Below are positions 9,101-16,837 of a stretch of 42,589 nt of DNA, piece by piece. Location: positions 1 to 42,589 of the forward strand of contig NZ_BDBV01000120.1 in NCBI RefSeq assembly GCF_001613165.1, written 5' to 3'. This DNA is from Nocardia mexicana NBRC 108244. GTDB taxonomy: Bacteria; Actinomycetota; Actinomycetes; Mycobacteriales; Mycobacteriaceae. Position 1 is the first letter of the stretch; every line of letters starts with the position of its first letter. The notes under the pieces are model-generated. The model ran no database searches and had not been told where the DNA came from. It saw only the letters and a list, made by a program, of their open reading frames with translations. The translations under genes were made by a program, and so were the position numbers.

Positions 9101-10169
9101 CAGCAGCTCCCGGTGGGCCGCGATCCGCGGCGCCGTCAAGGACATGCTGCAGACCCGGGTGGAAATGCGCCTGGGTGATCTCACCGATACCGCGTTCGGC
9201 AACAACCGCCATGTGGTCGCGGCGATCCCACCGAACCGCCCTGGCCGATGCATCTCGAACGACGGCCTGCACATGTTGACCGCCCTGCCGCGGGCGGACG
9301 GTGTGGGTGATCCCGAGACGGTGGGCGCGGGACTGGCGGCCGCGGCGGAGCAGTTGCAGCAGACCTATGCCGGGCGCCGGGCGCCGGAGGTGAAGCTTCT
9401 GCCCGCGCAGATCGGCCTGGATCAGGTTCACGAGCGTTGGCCGGAGCCGAGCAGTCCGGCCCAGCGCATGGTGGTGCCGTTCGGTATCCGCGAATCCGAT
9501 CTCAGCGTTGCCACAGTCGATTTCAACGTCTCCACTCACCTGGTGGTGTTGGGCTCGCCCGGTTGCGGCAAGTCCACGGTCCTGGAGGCGCTGCTGAAGT
9601 CGATCAATCGGCAGTTCACCCGGGACCAGGCGCGCGTGCTGCTGATCGACTACCGGCGCCGGCACATGGATACGATTCCGGACGATCAGATGATCGGATA
9701 CCTCACCAGCGAACGGGACCTCGACGAGGGGCTGCCCGGATTCGCCGAGAAGATCCGCGCTCGCCGCCCACCGGACAGCGTCACCTCGCAGCAGCTCAAG
9801 GAGCGTTCATGGTGGAGCGGCCCGGAGATCTTCGTGGTGATCGACGACTATCACATGGTCGCTCAGCGCGGCATGTTGAATCCGCTGGATCCCTTGAAGG
9901 GCCTCATCGTCGACGGTCGCGACACCGGTATGCACGTGATCATCGCGCGCAATATCGCGCAGGCCGATTCCGCCATGTACGACAACGTCCTCGGTCAGAT
10001 CAAGAACCTCAATTCGTCCGGGATCATCATGGACGGCACGAAGATGGACGGCATGCTCATCGGCGACGTGAAGGCGATGAAACAGCCTGTGGGCCGCGGG
10101 ATTTTCGTCGAGCCGCTGCACTCCCGCAGGGATCTCGTGCAGGCGGCGTGGACCCCACCGCAGGACTGA
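6153..10169 (+). CDS. eccC: ESX motor ATPase EccC (unsplit)
   Basis: 1338 residues. The start is GTG 6153, overlapping the eccB stop by 4 bp; the frame is open further upstream but that part is antisense-like shadow. Two Met-rich membrane helices lie at about residues 44-62 and 70-90. Three FtsK/SpoIIIE-type ATPase domains follow, with Walker A motifs GATGSGKS (482-489), GGPQSGKS (832-839) and GSPGCGKS (1134-1141), and acidic Walker B sites LIILDEFAE, FLVIDGWD and FVVIDDYH. EccC recognises substrate tails and powers export. All three P-loops are intact. It is one polypeptide, unlike the split EccCa/EccCb of mycobacterial ESX-1. The reading frame is intact throughout. Confidence 0.96.
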   Translation: MTTTRRFVRPARTVRGPKAPAVTELRLQPPTELPNPVPVSRLKMILPVVMVAGMGGMMVMMFRNGGGAVNPMMLMFPAMMLFSMFGMMGGAMSGNNSGGAASLNEERKDYLRSIADNRKTVHTAETELHAFLRYTHPGPAEIARLVGGKRMWEVQVASPQFLRVRIGRGRIANQVRVIVPEAAPTSDLDPVGVVEVTRFAKAYSTVGGMPVAINLLSAPQVGLDGDPAAVAGLVRAMIAEIVVLHGPDQVAVAAVLSDPDAPQWSWLKWLPHTQHPNDTDAIGSGRMVYRTVAELRAKVLAGLNRGPFSANSQPTLDRTHYLLIVDVPGQASERDISGIDGCTWLRLGTAEQNLPRALTFTVSEDRHLHEVASRGPRLVGTADSMSVPAMTSLARSVSPYRLSTVVEAVAAEQASGGTSWEDMVSIPDPGNIRVEQYWPRRSDSDRARLNIPFGHDPTGQFVYLDIKESAEEGMGPHGMCIGATGSGKSEFLRTLVLSAVATHSPDTLNLLLVDFKGGATFLGFDRLHHVTAVVTNMEEEADLVTRMEDVINGEMARRQRILRDAGNFASVADYERAREQGARLAPLPTLLIILDEFAELLEQHPSFSKLFVAIGRLGRSLRIHLLLASQKVPANRMGELEAHLSYRIALRTNQTSDSRDAIGTADAYHLPKKPGSGYLRVGAGDLQRFQAAYVGAPYLPPVQTSAASAQRARRAGGGYRPPQQFTVGYIADVRPQPIIEPEHVAPEPDTPDGEPVTVMETVLQQLGGNGRRAHRMWLPPLNVPATLDRLISAVQPGSLQVPVALIDKPRQQRQDVWALDMSGAGGHMAVVGGPQSGKSTALQTLVLSAALTHTPEQVQFYGLDFSGGLSGLRGVPHVGSIASSREGDRIRRTFALITSLMANRQALFTELGIDGMREFRRRRNSPAESAELMARGDLHGDVFLVIDGWDIGFSVTGPYYDEYMPVMESIAVQGLNYGIHLVASSSRWAAIRGAVKDMLQTRVEMRLGDLTDTAFGNNRHVVAAIPPNRPGRCISNDGLHMLTALPRADGVGDPETVGAGLAAAAEQLQQTYAGRRAPEVKLLPAQIGLDQVHERWPEPSSPAQRMVVPFGIRESDLSVATVDFNVSTHLVVLGSPGCGKSTVLEALLKSINRQFTRDQARVLLIDYRRRHMDTIPDDQMIGYLTSERDLDEGLPGFAEKIRARRPPDSVTSQQLKERSWWSGPEIFVVIDDYHMVAQRGMLNPLDPLKGLIVDGRDTGMHVIIARNIAQADSAMYDNVLGQIKNLNSSGIIMDGTKMDGMLIGDVKAMKQPVGRGIFVEPLHSRRDLVQAAWTPPQD

Positions 10170-10180
10170 TCGGACCCGTA

Positions 10181-10196
10181 TCCCCAGAGTTGGGGA
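10181..10196. promoter_or_regulatory. Perfect inverted-repeat operator before the PE-PPE-Esx genes
   Basis: TCCCCA-GAGT-TGGGGA is the best copy of the family. It begins 11 bp after the eccC stop and 77 bp before the PE start. A -10-like TAGCGT starts 5 nt after the right arm (10202-10207), the same distance as TAAGCT after the whiB copy at 40541. A transcription terminator is the alternative, but there is no T-run and other copies lie in front of genes. Confidence 0.6.
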
Positions 10197-10257
10197 TGCC
10201 TTAGCGTTCTTCCTGTACGGCTCCAAGGAGCTGACATCCGGTCGTTAGGAGACTGCC

Positions 10258-10581
10258 ATGACAGGGCCTCTCGAAGCCATAACCGAGAACTTTGCGGGTA
10301 TCGGTGCCCGAATCGGTACCACCGCGGAAGACGTGATGGGGACGCTGGTGGCGGGCGCTCTGCCCGCGGTTCCGTTTCCACCGGGGCTGGATCCTGTGAG
10401 TGCGATGCTCCCGGCGGTGCTCGGGCCCTACTACGCATCGGTGGCCGGCTGTACGGCCGATGGCGTGGTGAAGGGCATGGAAGGAGCAACGACCGTGCCT
10501 TCCTGCGGGGTCTCATATTCCGGCCGCGATATTCTGAACGGTGAGCATGTGACCACCGTCGGGACCGTGGCCCAGATTTAG
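10258..10581 (+). CDS. PE-family ESX substrate
   Basis: 107 residues from ATG 10258, with AGGAG 7 nt upstream. The helical hairpin carries the PE-like stretch PPGLDPVSAMLPAVLG and ends in YSGRD, a YxxxD secretion signal of the kind EccC recognises. It lacks the literal Pro-Glu near the N-terminus, and aligns by eye with PE5-type proteins. It should pair with the PPE protein encoded 30 bp downstream and be exported as a heterodimer. The 88-bp gap after eccC, with its operator, suggests a separate promoter. Confidence 0.85.
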   Translation: MTGPLEAITENFAGIGARIGTTAEDVMGTLVAGALPAVPFPPGLDPVSAMLPAVLGPYYASVAGCTADGVVKGMEGATTVPSCGVSYSGRDILNGEHVTTVGTVAQI

Positions 10582-10611
10582 CCGAAAGATATTCCGCGCG
10601 AGGGTGAGATC

Positions 10612-11973
10612 ATGCCGCTGCCTTTCGTTTTCGCTGCATTGCCGCCGGAGATCACCATCCGTATGTTGCTCGGCGGTCCCGGTGCCAGTTCCACACGGTT
10701 GACATCGGAAACCTACTCGGTCTTGGCCGACCGATTCGCTATTGCTGCGGCGAATATCGACGGCGCGGTGTCGGATATCTCCGCATCATGGGTCGGGTCG
10801 TCTTCGAACAATGCGCAAGGGGCGTTCCGAAATTACGCCATGTGGCTGCGTAAACAGGCCGACGTGGCGAAAATGGCTGCGGAGCGGGTAGATCGGGCAT
10901 CCGATGCCTTCGACGCGGCAGCTCAGCAGATGAGGGTGGTGGAGGCAGCGCTCATCGCGCACCGCGCGAAGGTGGCCGCGGCCGCCGTCGCCGCGTCCTC
11001 GACCGGGGTCGGGGTGCTGACGCTGGCGGCGCTGCAGGCCGAGTATGCGGCCATCGCAGTGGCGGCGGGCACCGTGATGACGTCGTACGGCGCCGGGATG
11101 GAAGCCGCATTGGCGGGACTGCCGGCGCCGCTGACCGCACCTCCCATCGTGGGCGGGGGCGGGGGGCCCGATCTCCCGGGCACTTCCGGCTATTCGGCAC
11201 CCGATGGTGGGCCTCCGGGTGGTCCGCCCTCGGGAGGAGGAGGGTCGGGGCCGCCGTCTCCACCGTCCGGTGGCTCCGATGGGCCTTCCCATGGGTCGCA
11301 AGGGCCTTCCGACGGATCCTCCAACGGATCCTCCGACGGTCCCGGCCAGGGTGGTGATCGGATGCCCACCGATCCGGCCCAGCCAGCCGACCCGAGCACA
11401 CCGGCGGGAGAGGCCGACCGCCTGCTGCCCGATATGGATCCCGGCGCTTCGAACCTCGATCCGACGGGCATGCCGGACGGTGCTTCGGACCAGCAGGGCT
11501 TCTATGGAACCTCGCCTTATTCGACGACTCTGGCGGGCCTGAACGGAGGCGTCGGCAGTCTCGTCGCGCTCGGGATGACCGGTGGCGGAGTCGGGTCGAT
11601 GTCGGGGTCGGCGACCGGATTCCGGATGCCGTCCACCTGGTCTCGCATGCCCGGAGGGACATTCGGGGCCGTGCCCAATACCGGACCGACCACGGCGCCG
11701 GTCCGCAATGCTCCGCCGCGCGGGGCGACGGCACCCAAGGCGCGGATGCGGCGGCGTCGTGACGACGAGGAGGAGCGCAAGAACGCGAGGGTGTTCGTAC
11801 CGGGCGAGCCGGAAGAGGTGCCGGTGCTCGAGAAGCCCCCCGTGATCGGAGTCATCGAATCCAGCGATGGTGACCGCGGCGAAGAACTCGACTTCGGTGT
11901 GCCGGTGTTGGCCGGTGTTATCGAGCACGTCGATGGCGATTTGCCGGAAGCAATCGAAGAGCGTCCCCGGTGA
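10612..11973 (+). CDS. PPE-family ESX substrate with disordered tail
   Basis: 453 residues from ATG 10612. The N-terminal ~180 residues form the PPE helical domain: LPPEITIRMLLGGPG, then the WVG motif in SASWVGSSSNN, and the long helices that bind PE and EspG. From about residue 182 the chain is a Gly/Pro/Ser-rich linker with repeated GSSNGSSDG-like units, a Met/Gly-rich middle, and an acidic C-terminus with PVLEKPPVIGVIE. PPE-PE dimers are ESX substrates and some act at the outer membrane. The Esx pair follows after 45 bp. Confidence 0.92.
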   Translation: MPLPFVFAALPPEITIRMLLGGPGASSTRLTSETYSVLADRFAIAAANIDGAVSDISASWVGSSSNNAQGAFRNYAMWLRKQADVAKMAAERVDRASDAFDAAAQQMRVVEAALIAHRAKVAAAAVAASSTGVGVLTLAALQAEYAAIAVAAGTVMTSYGAGMEAALAGLPAPLTAPPIVGGGGGPDLPGTSGYSAPDGGPPGGPPSGGGGSGPPSPPSGGSDGPSHGSQGPSDGSSNGSSDGPGQGGDRMPTDPAQPADPSTPAGEADRLLPDMDPGASNLDPTGMPDGASDQQGFYGTSPYSTTLAGLNGGVGSLVALGMTGGGVGSMSGSATGFRMPSTWSRMPGGTFGAVPNTGPTTAPVRNAPPRGATAPKARMRRRRDDEEERKNARVFVPGEPEEVPVLEKPPVIGVIESSDGDRGEELDFGVPVLAGVIEHVDGDLPEAIEERPR

Positions 11974-12018
11974 AGTGCACCGAGGCGAGTGTAGTTCAAA
12001 CCGGAAAGGAACGTGTAA

Positions 12019-12402
12019 ATGGCCAGCCCAATGGAAGCTGATCCGCAGGTCTTGATCCCCACGACCAAGAAGGGGATCGGTCTGCAGGGTAATCACGAGG
12101 GCTATCTGAAGGCCCTGATGGGTGTCAAGGATGAATTGGAGGCGGCGGTCAAGAGCCCGGGCGCGGGCCAGGCCATCCAATCGACCATGCAGAATGCCTG
12201 GACCAAGGGCAACGCCCTCGCGGTGTCGCTGCAGGGGCTCCTGGACATCATGATGGACACCGCCAACAAGATCGATTCCAAGGATATGGACAACTTCCTC
12301 CAGCTGATGCGGACGGAGGGGGCCGAGACGGGAGCCGCGGCTCTCGGTGCGGACGGCCGGGCAATGGACAATCCGGGAAAGATCAGCCCCGACTGGTCCT
12401 AG
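12019..12402 (+). CDS. Esx (WXG100-superfamily) substrate lacking WxG
   Basis: 127 residues from ATG 12019, preceded by GGAAAGGA. It is a predicted two-helix protein with a turn at about residues 46-51 (SPGAGQ), where the family usually has WxG. The C-terminus carries ~30 extra residues and no obvious YxxxD/E signal. It is paired with the second Esx gene 46 bp downstream, as in every ESX locus, so heterodimeric secretion is expected. EsxG- or EsxD-like partners also lack WxG, which favours this assignment. Moderate confidence in the fold, high in the context. Confidence 0.8.
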   Translation: MASPMEADPQVLIPTTKKGIGLQGNHEGYLKALMGVKDELEAAVKSPGAGQAIQSTMQNAWTKGNALAVSLQGLLDIMMDTANKIDSKDMDNFLQLMRTEGAETGAAALGADGRAMDNPGKISPDWS

Positions 12403-12448
12403 CAGTGACGTCAGGGCGCGACATCAACTTCGGAAAGGTAATTGAACA

Positions 12449-12748
12449 ATGGCTATGAAGTACGATTTCCATGGTGTGGAAACGGCCGGATTGAGTTTCG
12501 GAACGATCTGCAAGAATATCGAGGAGAACAACCTCGCGCTGGAAAATCTGAAGAAGTCGCTCGAGGGCTGCTTCACCGGTCAGGCGGCCGAGCAGGGCTG
12601 GCAGCCGAAGATCAACGAGTTCTTGACGAAGATCAATGAGTACCAGGGGTCGCTCGCGACTCTGAAGACCACCGTCGAACGAGTTGTCGGCGACATGAAA
12701 ATAACGGACGGCGACCAAGGGAGCAAGTTCCTGGCGTTCAACATCTAG
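12449..12748 (+). CDS. Esx (WXG100-superfamily) substrate with FTG turn
   Basis: 99 residues, the standard size, from ATG 12449 after GGAAAGG. The helix-turn-helix has FTG (CFTGQAAEQGW) in place of WxG, and the tail ends in TDGDQGSKFLAF. Both features resemble mycobacterial EsxC of ESX-2 (FAG turn, short hydrophobic tail), recalled from memory. It is expected to dimerise with the preceding Esx protein. espG starts 1 bp after its stop. A second ATG six bases later is possible. Confidence 0.85.
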   Translation: MAMKYDFHGVETAGLSFGTICKNIEENNLALENLKKSLEGCFTGQAAEQGWQPKINEFLTKINEYQGSLATLKTTVERVVGDMKITDGDQGSKFLAFNI

Positions 12749-12749
12749 G

Positions 12750-13580
12750 GTGTCCGACGATCCGGTCGCAGTCGACCTGAATGTCGATGCCGCCCTGCTC
12801 CTGAAGGATCTGGTCGGCATCGACTCCTACCCCGCGGTGTTGGGCTTGATGCCCAACATCTATCGCCTCGAGGATCGCGATCGAGTGCACGCTGTCGTCG
12901 CCGAGGAGCTCGCCGAGGCGGGAATTCTCGGCGATGACGGTGTACATCCGGCTGTCGCGCAGTGGTTGCAGTGCCTGTACCGGCCGGATATGGAACTGGT
13001 AGCGCACATTCTCGACGTCGGTGAGGACGGGGTGCCGGGGACGATGTTGCTGATGTCGTTCGTACGGTCCGGTGACGTCCACGTGCTCGCGGTGCGCTGT
13101 GGCGACCACGTCGTGATTCAACCGGTCTTCCAGGAGGGAGAACAGCTCGACACCGTCGCCGCCGCCGTGACCGCGGCGCTGGGACCGGCGCCCGCCCTGC
13201 GATTCGATCCGGTGGCCGCACCGCTCGAGCAGATCCACGAGCTGGCGTCCGAATCGGACGAGCGGCGGCGAGACCTGCTGGAACTGGGAGCCCAGCCGCA
13301 CACCGCAGGCATGCTGACCCGCGTGCTGAACGAGGTGGTGCGGCGGGCTGAGGTGGTCCTCGTGGAACACCGCGACGGCGGGTCGGCGCAGACCGAGGTG
13401 TGCCTGAACGTGCTCGACACCCCGTCGGGCCGGATCGTGGTCACTCCCAGCATGGCGATGGACGGTCAGGTGTGGTCGACCTATGCGCCCGGCGACGAGG
13501 CGGCCATTCGCGGCGGCATCGCCGCGCTGCTGGAGCTGTTACCCGGTCGCAGCTGGTTCGAAACCAGCCGCACGGGCTGA
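12750..13580 (+). CDS. espG: ESX chaperone EspG
   Basis: 276 residues from GTG 12750, 1 bp after the Esx stop. The alpha/beta sequence and length fit the EspG family, which binds the tip of the PPE helical domain in the cytosol and keeps PE-PPE pairs soluble until they reach EccC; EccA is thought to recycle it. No enzyme motif and no membrane segment are visible. Similarity within EspG is low, so the call leans on position between the Esx pair and the MinD-like gene, which is where espG2 lies in ESX-2. Confidence 0.88.
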   Translation: MSDDPVAVDLNVDAALLLKDLVGIDSYPAVLGLMPNIYRLEDRDRVHAVVAEELAEAGILGDDGVHPAVAQWLQCLYRPDMELVAHILDVGEDGVPGTMLLMSFVRSGDVHVLAVRCGDHVVIQPVFQEGEQLDTVAAAVTAALGPAPALRFDPVAAPLEQIHELASESDERRRDLLELGAQPHTAGMLTRVLNEVVRRAEVVLVEHRDGGSAQTEVCLNVLDTPSGRIVVTPSMAMDGQVWSTYAPGDEAAIRGGIAALLELLPGRSWFETSRTG

Positions 13581-13613
13581 GTTTTCGCTGGGTTCGTCGA
13601 GAGGATGAGGGAA

Positions 13614-15296
13614 ATGAACCGAGCACCGAGTACGAACGGTCATACCGCCGAGTCTGTCCGGGCTCGGGGTGGATACGACGCGTTCTTCTCACCCGCCGCC
13701 GAGCAGACGGAGTCGGCCGGGGCCGGCGGGCAGGCCGCGTCCGCGGGATCGGCTGCCGCACAACCCGGCCCGCGCTACGACCACAGCGAGCCCGTGATCG
13801 GCGCGCCGTCGCAGCCGCCCGAGGCGGGCGGGTCCGACAGACCCGCCACGACGGCGAGCAGTGTGAGTCCGCCGTCGGCGGCTCCGCAGGCGCCGCGTCC
13901 GGCACAGACCACCTCGGACACCGGGTCCACCACGGCGGCACGACAAGACCAGGCGCAGACCTACGCTCAGTCTCAGGCGTCCCGATCCCAGTCGGCCGCG
14001 CAATCTCAACAGTCCGCCTACGCGCAGTCGTCCGGCCAGCCTCACACCTCGCAAACGCAGTCCGGCCAGTCTCAGGCTGCCCAGCCCCAGGCCGCGCAGC
14101 CCCAAGCCGCCCAGCCTCAGACTGCCCAACCTCAGGCCCAGCAGAGCGCGTCGAACGAAACCTCCGGCGCAACATGGCAATCCGCCGAGGGGCAGTCCGA
14201 AACCACCTCGGCGACATGGCGTTCCGCCGACGGCGGTTCCGAAACGTCCAGAACCGCGGCACAACCCAGCACCTCCTGGGTTCCCGACCGCATCGAGCGC
14301 ACCTCTTACGAGCACGCCCGCGTGGAAGTCCTGCCCGCCGCGCTCACGTCCTCGGACCTGCTGGCCGATATCGCGGCCGCCCGTCGCGCGCAGCTGAAGT
14401 CGCAGAGCGGTATGCGCGGCGCCCTCAACAAGGTCGGCTTCAATCTGGGGCTGTCGCCTGCCGAGCAGCGCGTCGAGAATCGGCGCGGCCGCATCCGCCG
14501 CCAGCTCACCTCGACATATCAGATCGCGGTCGTCAGCGTGAAGGGCGGCGTCGGCCGCACCACCGTCACGGCCGCCCTCGGCTCGACGTTCGCGAGCCTG
14601 CGACCCGACCGCGTGGTCGCCATCGACGGCAATCCGGACTTCGGCGACCTGCCCTCCCGCACCAGCCCCCACCCGTACGGCCTGACCCTGCGCGATCTGG
14701 CGCAGTCGCAGAATCTCGACGCGTTCTCGGCGGTGCATTCGTTCACCTCGATCAACGATTCCGACCTCGCCGTGCTCGCCTCCCCGTGGAATACCGAAGC
14801 CACCGCGGCGATGTCGGGCCACGAGTACGCCGCGGCGGTGGAAATCCTGCGGCGCCACTACAACCTCGTGATGGTCGACTGCGGCACCGGTGTCCTGGAT
14901 TCGGTGACGGGTGCCGTGCTGCACACCAGCGACGCGGTCGTGGTGGTCACCCCGGCCACCGTCGGCGGCGTGAAAGGTGCTGTCGCGACGCTGAATTGGC
15001 TGAACTCGCACGGCCTGCAGCATCTGATCGCCAAGTCGATCGTCGCCATCGTGCACCATCAGCCGGCCAAGCCCACCGTGGAGGTCGACCAGATCGAGAA
15101 GCTGTTCGCGAGCGCGCAGCGACCCACCATCGAGCTGCCCTACGACCCCCACCTGGCCGAGGGCGGCGAGATCGATCTGCGGCTGCTCGACAAGGACACG
15201 CTGCTGGCATTCGAGGAACTCGCCGCCTCACTGGCCGACGGGATACCGAGTCATCCGGGCGGTGGCGTGCCCGGGGATCGCGGAGGGTGGCGATGA
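13614..15296 (+). CDS. MinD/ParA-like ATPase, EspI-type, with Q-rich N-terminus
   Basis: 560 residues from ATG 13614, placed 9 nt after GAGAGG; ATG 13605 in the same frame would overlap that site. The first ~230 residues are disordered, rich in Gln, Ala, Ser and Pro, with tandem QAAQP units near 14070-14140. The C-terminal ~260 residues are a MinD/ParA ATPase: VVSVKGGVGRTT at 307-318 and switch-like DGNPDFGD. The deviant Walker A keeps the signature Lys310 but has Arg315 where the P-loop lysine normally stands, so hydrolysis may be weak. EspI-type proteins occur next to eccD in ESX-1 and ESX-2; EspI of ESX-1 has been linked to ATP-level control of secretion. Overlaps eccD by 4 bp. Confidence 0.88.
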   Translation: MNRAPSTNGHTAESVRARGGYDAFFSPAAEQTESAGAGGQAASAGSAAAQPGPRYDHSEPVIGAPSQPPEAGGSDRPATTASSVSPPSAAPQAPRPAQTTSDTGSTTAARQDQAQTYAQSQASRSQSAAQSQQSAYAQSSGQPHTSQTQSGQSQAAQPQAAQPQAAQPQTAQPQAQQSASNETSGATWQSAEGQSETTSATWRSADGGSETSRTAAQPSTSWVPDRIERTSYEHARVEVLPAALTSSDLLADIAAARRAQLKSQSGMRGALNKVGFNLGLSPAEQRVENRRGRIRRQLTSTYQIAVVSVKGGVGRTTVTAALGSTFASLRPDRVVAIDGNPDFGDLPSRTSPHPYGLTLRDLAQSQNLDAFSAVHSFTSINDSDLAVLASPWNTEATAAMSGHEYAAAVEILRRHYNLVMVDCGTGVLDSVTGAVLHTSDAVVVVTPATVGGVKGAVATLNWLNSHGLQHLIAKSIVAIVHHQPAKPTVEVDQIEKLFASAQRPTIELPYDPHLAEGGEIDLRLLDKDTLLAFEELAASLADGIPSHPGGGVPGDRGGWR

Positions 15297-16837
15297 GCAC
15301 TGCGTTCGCCCCGGCCCCACCGCCCGCGGCTCCGACGCAGCAGCCGTCCGCCGAGGTGGCGCGGGCGCGGATCGCCGTCATGGTCGGCAACTACCAGGTG
15401 GACGTCGTGGTGCCCACCAAGTTCACGATCGAGACCTTCATCGACGATCTGCTCGGCGTGCTGTCGCGCGCGATCGACGACGAGACGGTGGATTTCGTAC
15501 CGCCGGCCGGGCAGTGGAGCCTGGCCCGGCCGGGGGAGCCGCCGATCCCGCGCTGGCGCAGCCTGGCCGATCACGACGTCGTCGACGGCACCGTGCTGAT
15601 GCTGTCGGTGATCGAATCGGCCGAGGTGTTCACGCCGGTGGTGGAGGACATCACCGATGCGCTGGCGGGGATCAACGAGCGCGAGTTCGCCGAATTCGAC
15701 AGCGGCACAGCCGTTATCGTCGGACTCGCGGTCCTGGGTTTCGGTGCGACCGCGACGGCCGCGCTGCTGTCGCTGTCGTGGACGGAGACCGGCTCGCTGC
15801 TGTGGTGCGGGCTGCCGGCGCTGCTGCTGGGCGCGATCGGCTGGGCCGCCGCACTGTCCGCGGGACGCAAGCGGGCCGCGCCGCGCATCTGCCTCGGTTT
15901 GGCCCTGACCGCCCTGCCGCTGCTGTTCGCGGGCGGTGCGATGCTGGTGCCTCCGGCCTACGGTGAGCCCGGCCCGTTCGCCGCGGCGAATGTGGCGGCC
16001 GGTTCGGTCGTGGCCGCCGTCGCCGCGGCAACCATGTTGCGGCTCACCAGGCTCGGCATCGCCACTCTGATGGCGGTGACCGTGCTCGGCGTGGTCGTCT
16101 GCGCCGTGGTGCTGCCGCTGACCTATCTCGACATCTCGTTGGAGCAGGTGGCGGGTGGCGCCGTATTCGTCGGCATCATCCTGCTGACCGCCGCGCCGCG
16201 GCTGGCTGTGATCTCGGCCCGGATTCGCCCGCCCGACCTGCCGGATCCGGGCACCGAGGTCGCTCCGGCCACCCTGGCCGATATCTTCGATGCCGAATCC
16301 GCCCGGGAGGCGGATCCGGAGCAGGCCGAGACCCAGGAGTCCGAGAAGCGGCGCGCACAGGCCGAATCCAGTATCGAGCACCGGGCCCGGCTGGCGGTGA
16401 CCAGCCTGCGCGGGTTGATCGCCGCGGTGTCGGTGCTGCTGTCGGTATCGGTGATCATCTCGGCGGCGACCGCTCCCGGCGGCATTCGCGAAATCGTGAT
16501 GGGCGCGGCCGTGGCGGGCATCCTGGCGATGCGGTCGCGCTGGTATCCCGATCTGGTGCAGGCGATCTCGCTGATCTCCGCGGCGGCGGTCACGGTCGCA
16601 GGCATCGGGTTCGTTCTGGTGGGCGCGTACGGCACCGGATATGCGCGGCTCGTGGTCGCGCTGGTCGTCGCCCTGGCGGCGGGCGCGGGATGTGTTGCGG
16701 CGCTGCGGTTGCCGGGCAAGCGGCTGTCGCCGGTGACGCGCCGGGTCATCGACCTCATCGAGTTCGCGCTCATCCTCATCGTGCCGATCATCGCGTGCTG
16801 GGTCATGGGCATCTACACGGCGATGCGAGCGCTGTGA
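15293..16837 (+). CDS. eccD: ESX membrane channel protein EccD
   Basis: 514 residues from ATG 15293, which overlaps the preceding stop (ATGA). The frame is open far upstream but that part is shadow of the MinD-like gene. Residues about 22-110 form the ubiquitin-like cytoplasmic domain (ARIAVMVGNYQVDVVVPTK...). From about residue 140 there are roughly eleven hydrophobic helices, interrupted near residues 320-365 by a charged cytoplasmic segment (EADPEQAETQESEKRRAQ). EccD dimers form the membrane vestibule of the ESX complex. Length and topology match the family. Confidence 0.95.
   Translation: MSTAFAPAPPPAAPTQQPSAEVARARIAVMVGNYQVDVVVPTKFTIETFIDDLLGVLSRAIDDETVDFVPPAGQWSLARPGEPPIPRWRSLADHDVVDGTVLMLSVIESAEVFTPVVEDITDALAGINEREFAEFDSGTAVIVGLAVLGFGATATAALLSLSWTETGSLLWCGLPALLLGAIGWAAALSAGRKRAAPRICLGLALTALPLLFAGGAMLVPPAYGEPGPFAAANVAAGSVVAAVAAATMLRLTRLGIATLMAVTVLGVVVCAVVLPLTYLDISLEQVAGGAVFVGIILLTAAPRLAVISARIRPPDLPDPGTEVAPATLADIFDAESAREADPEQAETQESEKRRAQAESSIEHRARLAVTSLRGLIAAVSVLLSVSVIISAATAPGGIREIVMGAAVAGILAMRSRWYPDLVQAISLISAAAVTVAGIGFVLVGAYGTGYARLVVALVVALAAGAGCVAALRLPGKRLSPVTRRVIDLIEFALILIVPIIACWVMGIYTAMRAL

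Noticed and set aside
10181..10196. Intrinsic terminator after eccC
   Set aside because: Possible as a 6-bp hairpin, but there is no T-run, and near-identical sequences lie directly before whiB, gdh and eccA, which favours an operator.
13400..15292. A long N-terminal extension of the eccD frame
   Set aside because: It overlaps espG and the MinD-like gene in another frame, is Arg-rich as shadow frames are, and eccD has a coupled ATG at 15293.
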